Shown here piece by piece: positions 63,575 through 64,000 of a DNA stretch of 64,000 nt (positions are counted from its first letter, which is position 1; each line of letters begins with the position of its first letter). Source of the DNA: Gymnodinialimonas phycosphaerae (lineage in GTDB: Bacteria; Pseudomonadota; Alphaproteobacteria; Rhodobacterales; Rhodobacteraceae); assembly GCF_019195455.1 (NCBI RefSeq), contig NZ_JAIMBW010000001.1:682001-746000 (forward strand), given 5' to 3'. The translations under genes and the position numbers were made by a program. Below the pieces are notes generated by a model. That model was not told the DNA's origin, ran no database searches, and worked only from the letters and a program-made list of their open reading frames with translations.

Positions 63575-64000
63575 ATGGCCGAAAATCCCGAAGACGACGG
63601 CGCGCGCATGTCCTTCAAGGACGCGATGAGCTACGGTGATTACCTGTCGCTGGATCCGATCCTTGGCGCGTCCAAACCTCTTTCTACCGCCCATGACGAG
63701 ATGCTGTTCATCATCCAGCATCAGACCTCGGAGTTGTGGATGCGCCTGGCGCTGCATGAGTTGGACGCCGCCCGCACCGCCTTGACGCGCGGTGATTTCC
63801 CGCCCGTTTTCAAGATGCTGACCCGTGTCGCGCGGATTTTTGAGCAGCTCAACAATGCCTGGGACGTGCTGCGCACCATGACGCCGTCGGATTATACCGA
63901 GTTTCGCGAGGACCTGGGCCAATCCAGCGGCTTCCAATCGCACCAGTATCGGCTGATCGAATACATCCTGGGCAACCGGAACACGGCAATGATGCGGGTG
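63575..64000 (+). CDS. kynA: Tryptophan 2,3-dioxygenase, N-terminal part
   Basis: The first 142 codons are present; the gene leaves the window at its right edge. The ATG at 63575 follows GGAGGA. Signatures of heme-dependent tryptophan dioxygenase are clear: [27 protein letters not shown] with the substrate-contacting His, and [17 protein letters not shown]. It opens the indole ring of tryptophan to give N-formylkynurenine. No operon partner is visible within the window. Confidence 0.93.
   Translation, partial: MAENPEDDGARMSFKDAMSYGDYLSLDPILGASKPLSTAHDEMLFIIQHQTSELWMRLALHELDAARTALTRGDFPPVFKMLTRVARIFEQLNNAWDVLRTMTPSDYTEFREDLGQSSGFQSHQYRLIEYILGNRNTAMMRV

Noticed and set aside
1..64000. CRISPR arrays, tRNA or rRNA genes, prophage
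   Set aside because: No regularly spaced repeats, cloverleaf-like genes, rRNA-like sequence or phage structural genes were recognised by eye.

Overview
The window looks like a chromosomal segment of a marine-type alphaproteobacterium, most likely Rhodobacteraceae (Roseobacter group). I infer this from moderately high GC content, tightly packed operons with ATGA/TGATG overlaps, the many TRAP transporters, a form I aerobic CO dehydrogenase cluster, and the mix of lignin-aromatic catabolism with ABC/TRAP uptake. No tRNA, rRNA or CRISPR array was seen.

Region 1 (1-19 kb) is an accessory aromatic-catabolism island. On the minus strand lie a gallate-type lower pathway (galD partial, galC, galB broken by one TGA codon) with an extradiol VOC dioxygenase inside the operon, a flotillin, a coniferyl-alcohol-dehydrogenase-like SDR, an aromatic aldehyde dehydrogenase, a complete LIV-type ABC importer and a second aldehyde dehydrogenase. 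A divergent AraC regulator, a GcoA-like P450, a nitroreductase, a TauE/SafE permease and a ThDP enzyme follow.

Region 2 (19-30 kb) holds two TRAP uptake systems (TAXI type and DctPQM type) around an operon of IclR regulator, amidohydrolase, aldehyde dehydrogenase and flavin hydroxylase. It ends in a decayed second copy of the VOC dioxygenase and in IS5/IS3 debris (29.9-31.4 kb).

Region 3 (31.7-41.0 kb) is the most novel-looking part. An NHLP/NHLM-type peptide export machine (HlyD-like protein, C39 peptidase ABC transporter, second ABC transporter, cyclic-nucleotide-binding-fold protein) is flanked by four small genes whose products all carry a short LTDxDLDxVQGG double-glycine leader, and by a methyltransferase resembling protein-lysine methyltransferases. 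No lanthionine synthetase, YcaO or radical SAM enzyme is seen. Two of the peptides share a C-terminal IVAQ(A/S)GD motif.

Region 4 (41.3-51.3 kb) is an aerobic carbon monoxide oxidation cluster: a CoxC-like MHYT-LytTR regulator, coxMSL, coxD, coxE, coxF, a MobA-like nucleotidyltransferase, coxG and a second XdhC-family gene.

Region 5 (51.4-64 kb) contains a DeoR regulator, methylglyoxal synthase, a PHO-box-like repeat array, ugpBAEC for glycerol-3-phosphate uptake, a LysR regulator diverging from an SHMT-fold PLP enzyme, a Mn/Zn ABC transporter with two operator-like palindromes, and the start of tryptophan 2,3-dioxygenase.
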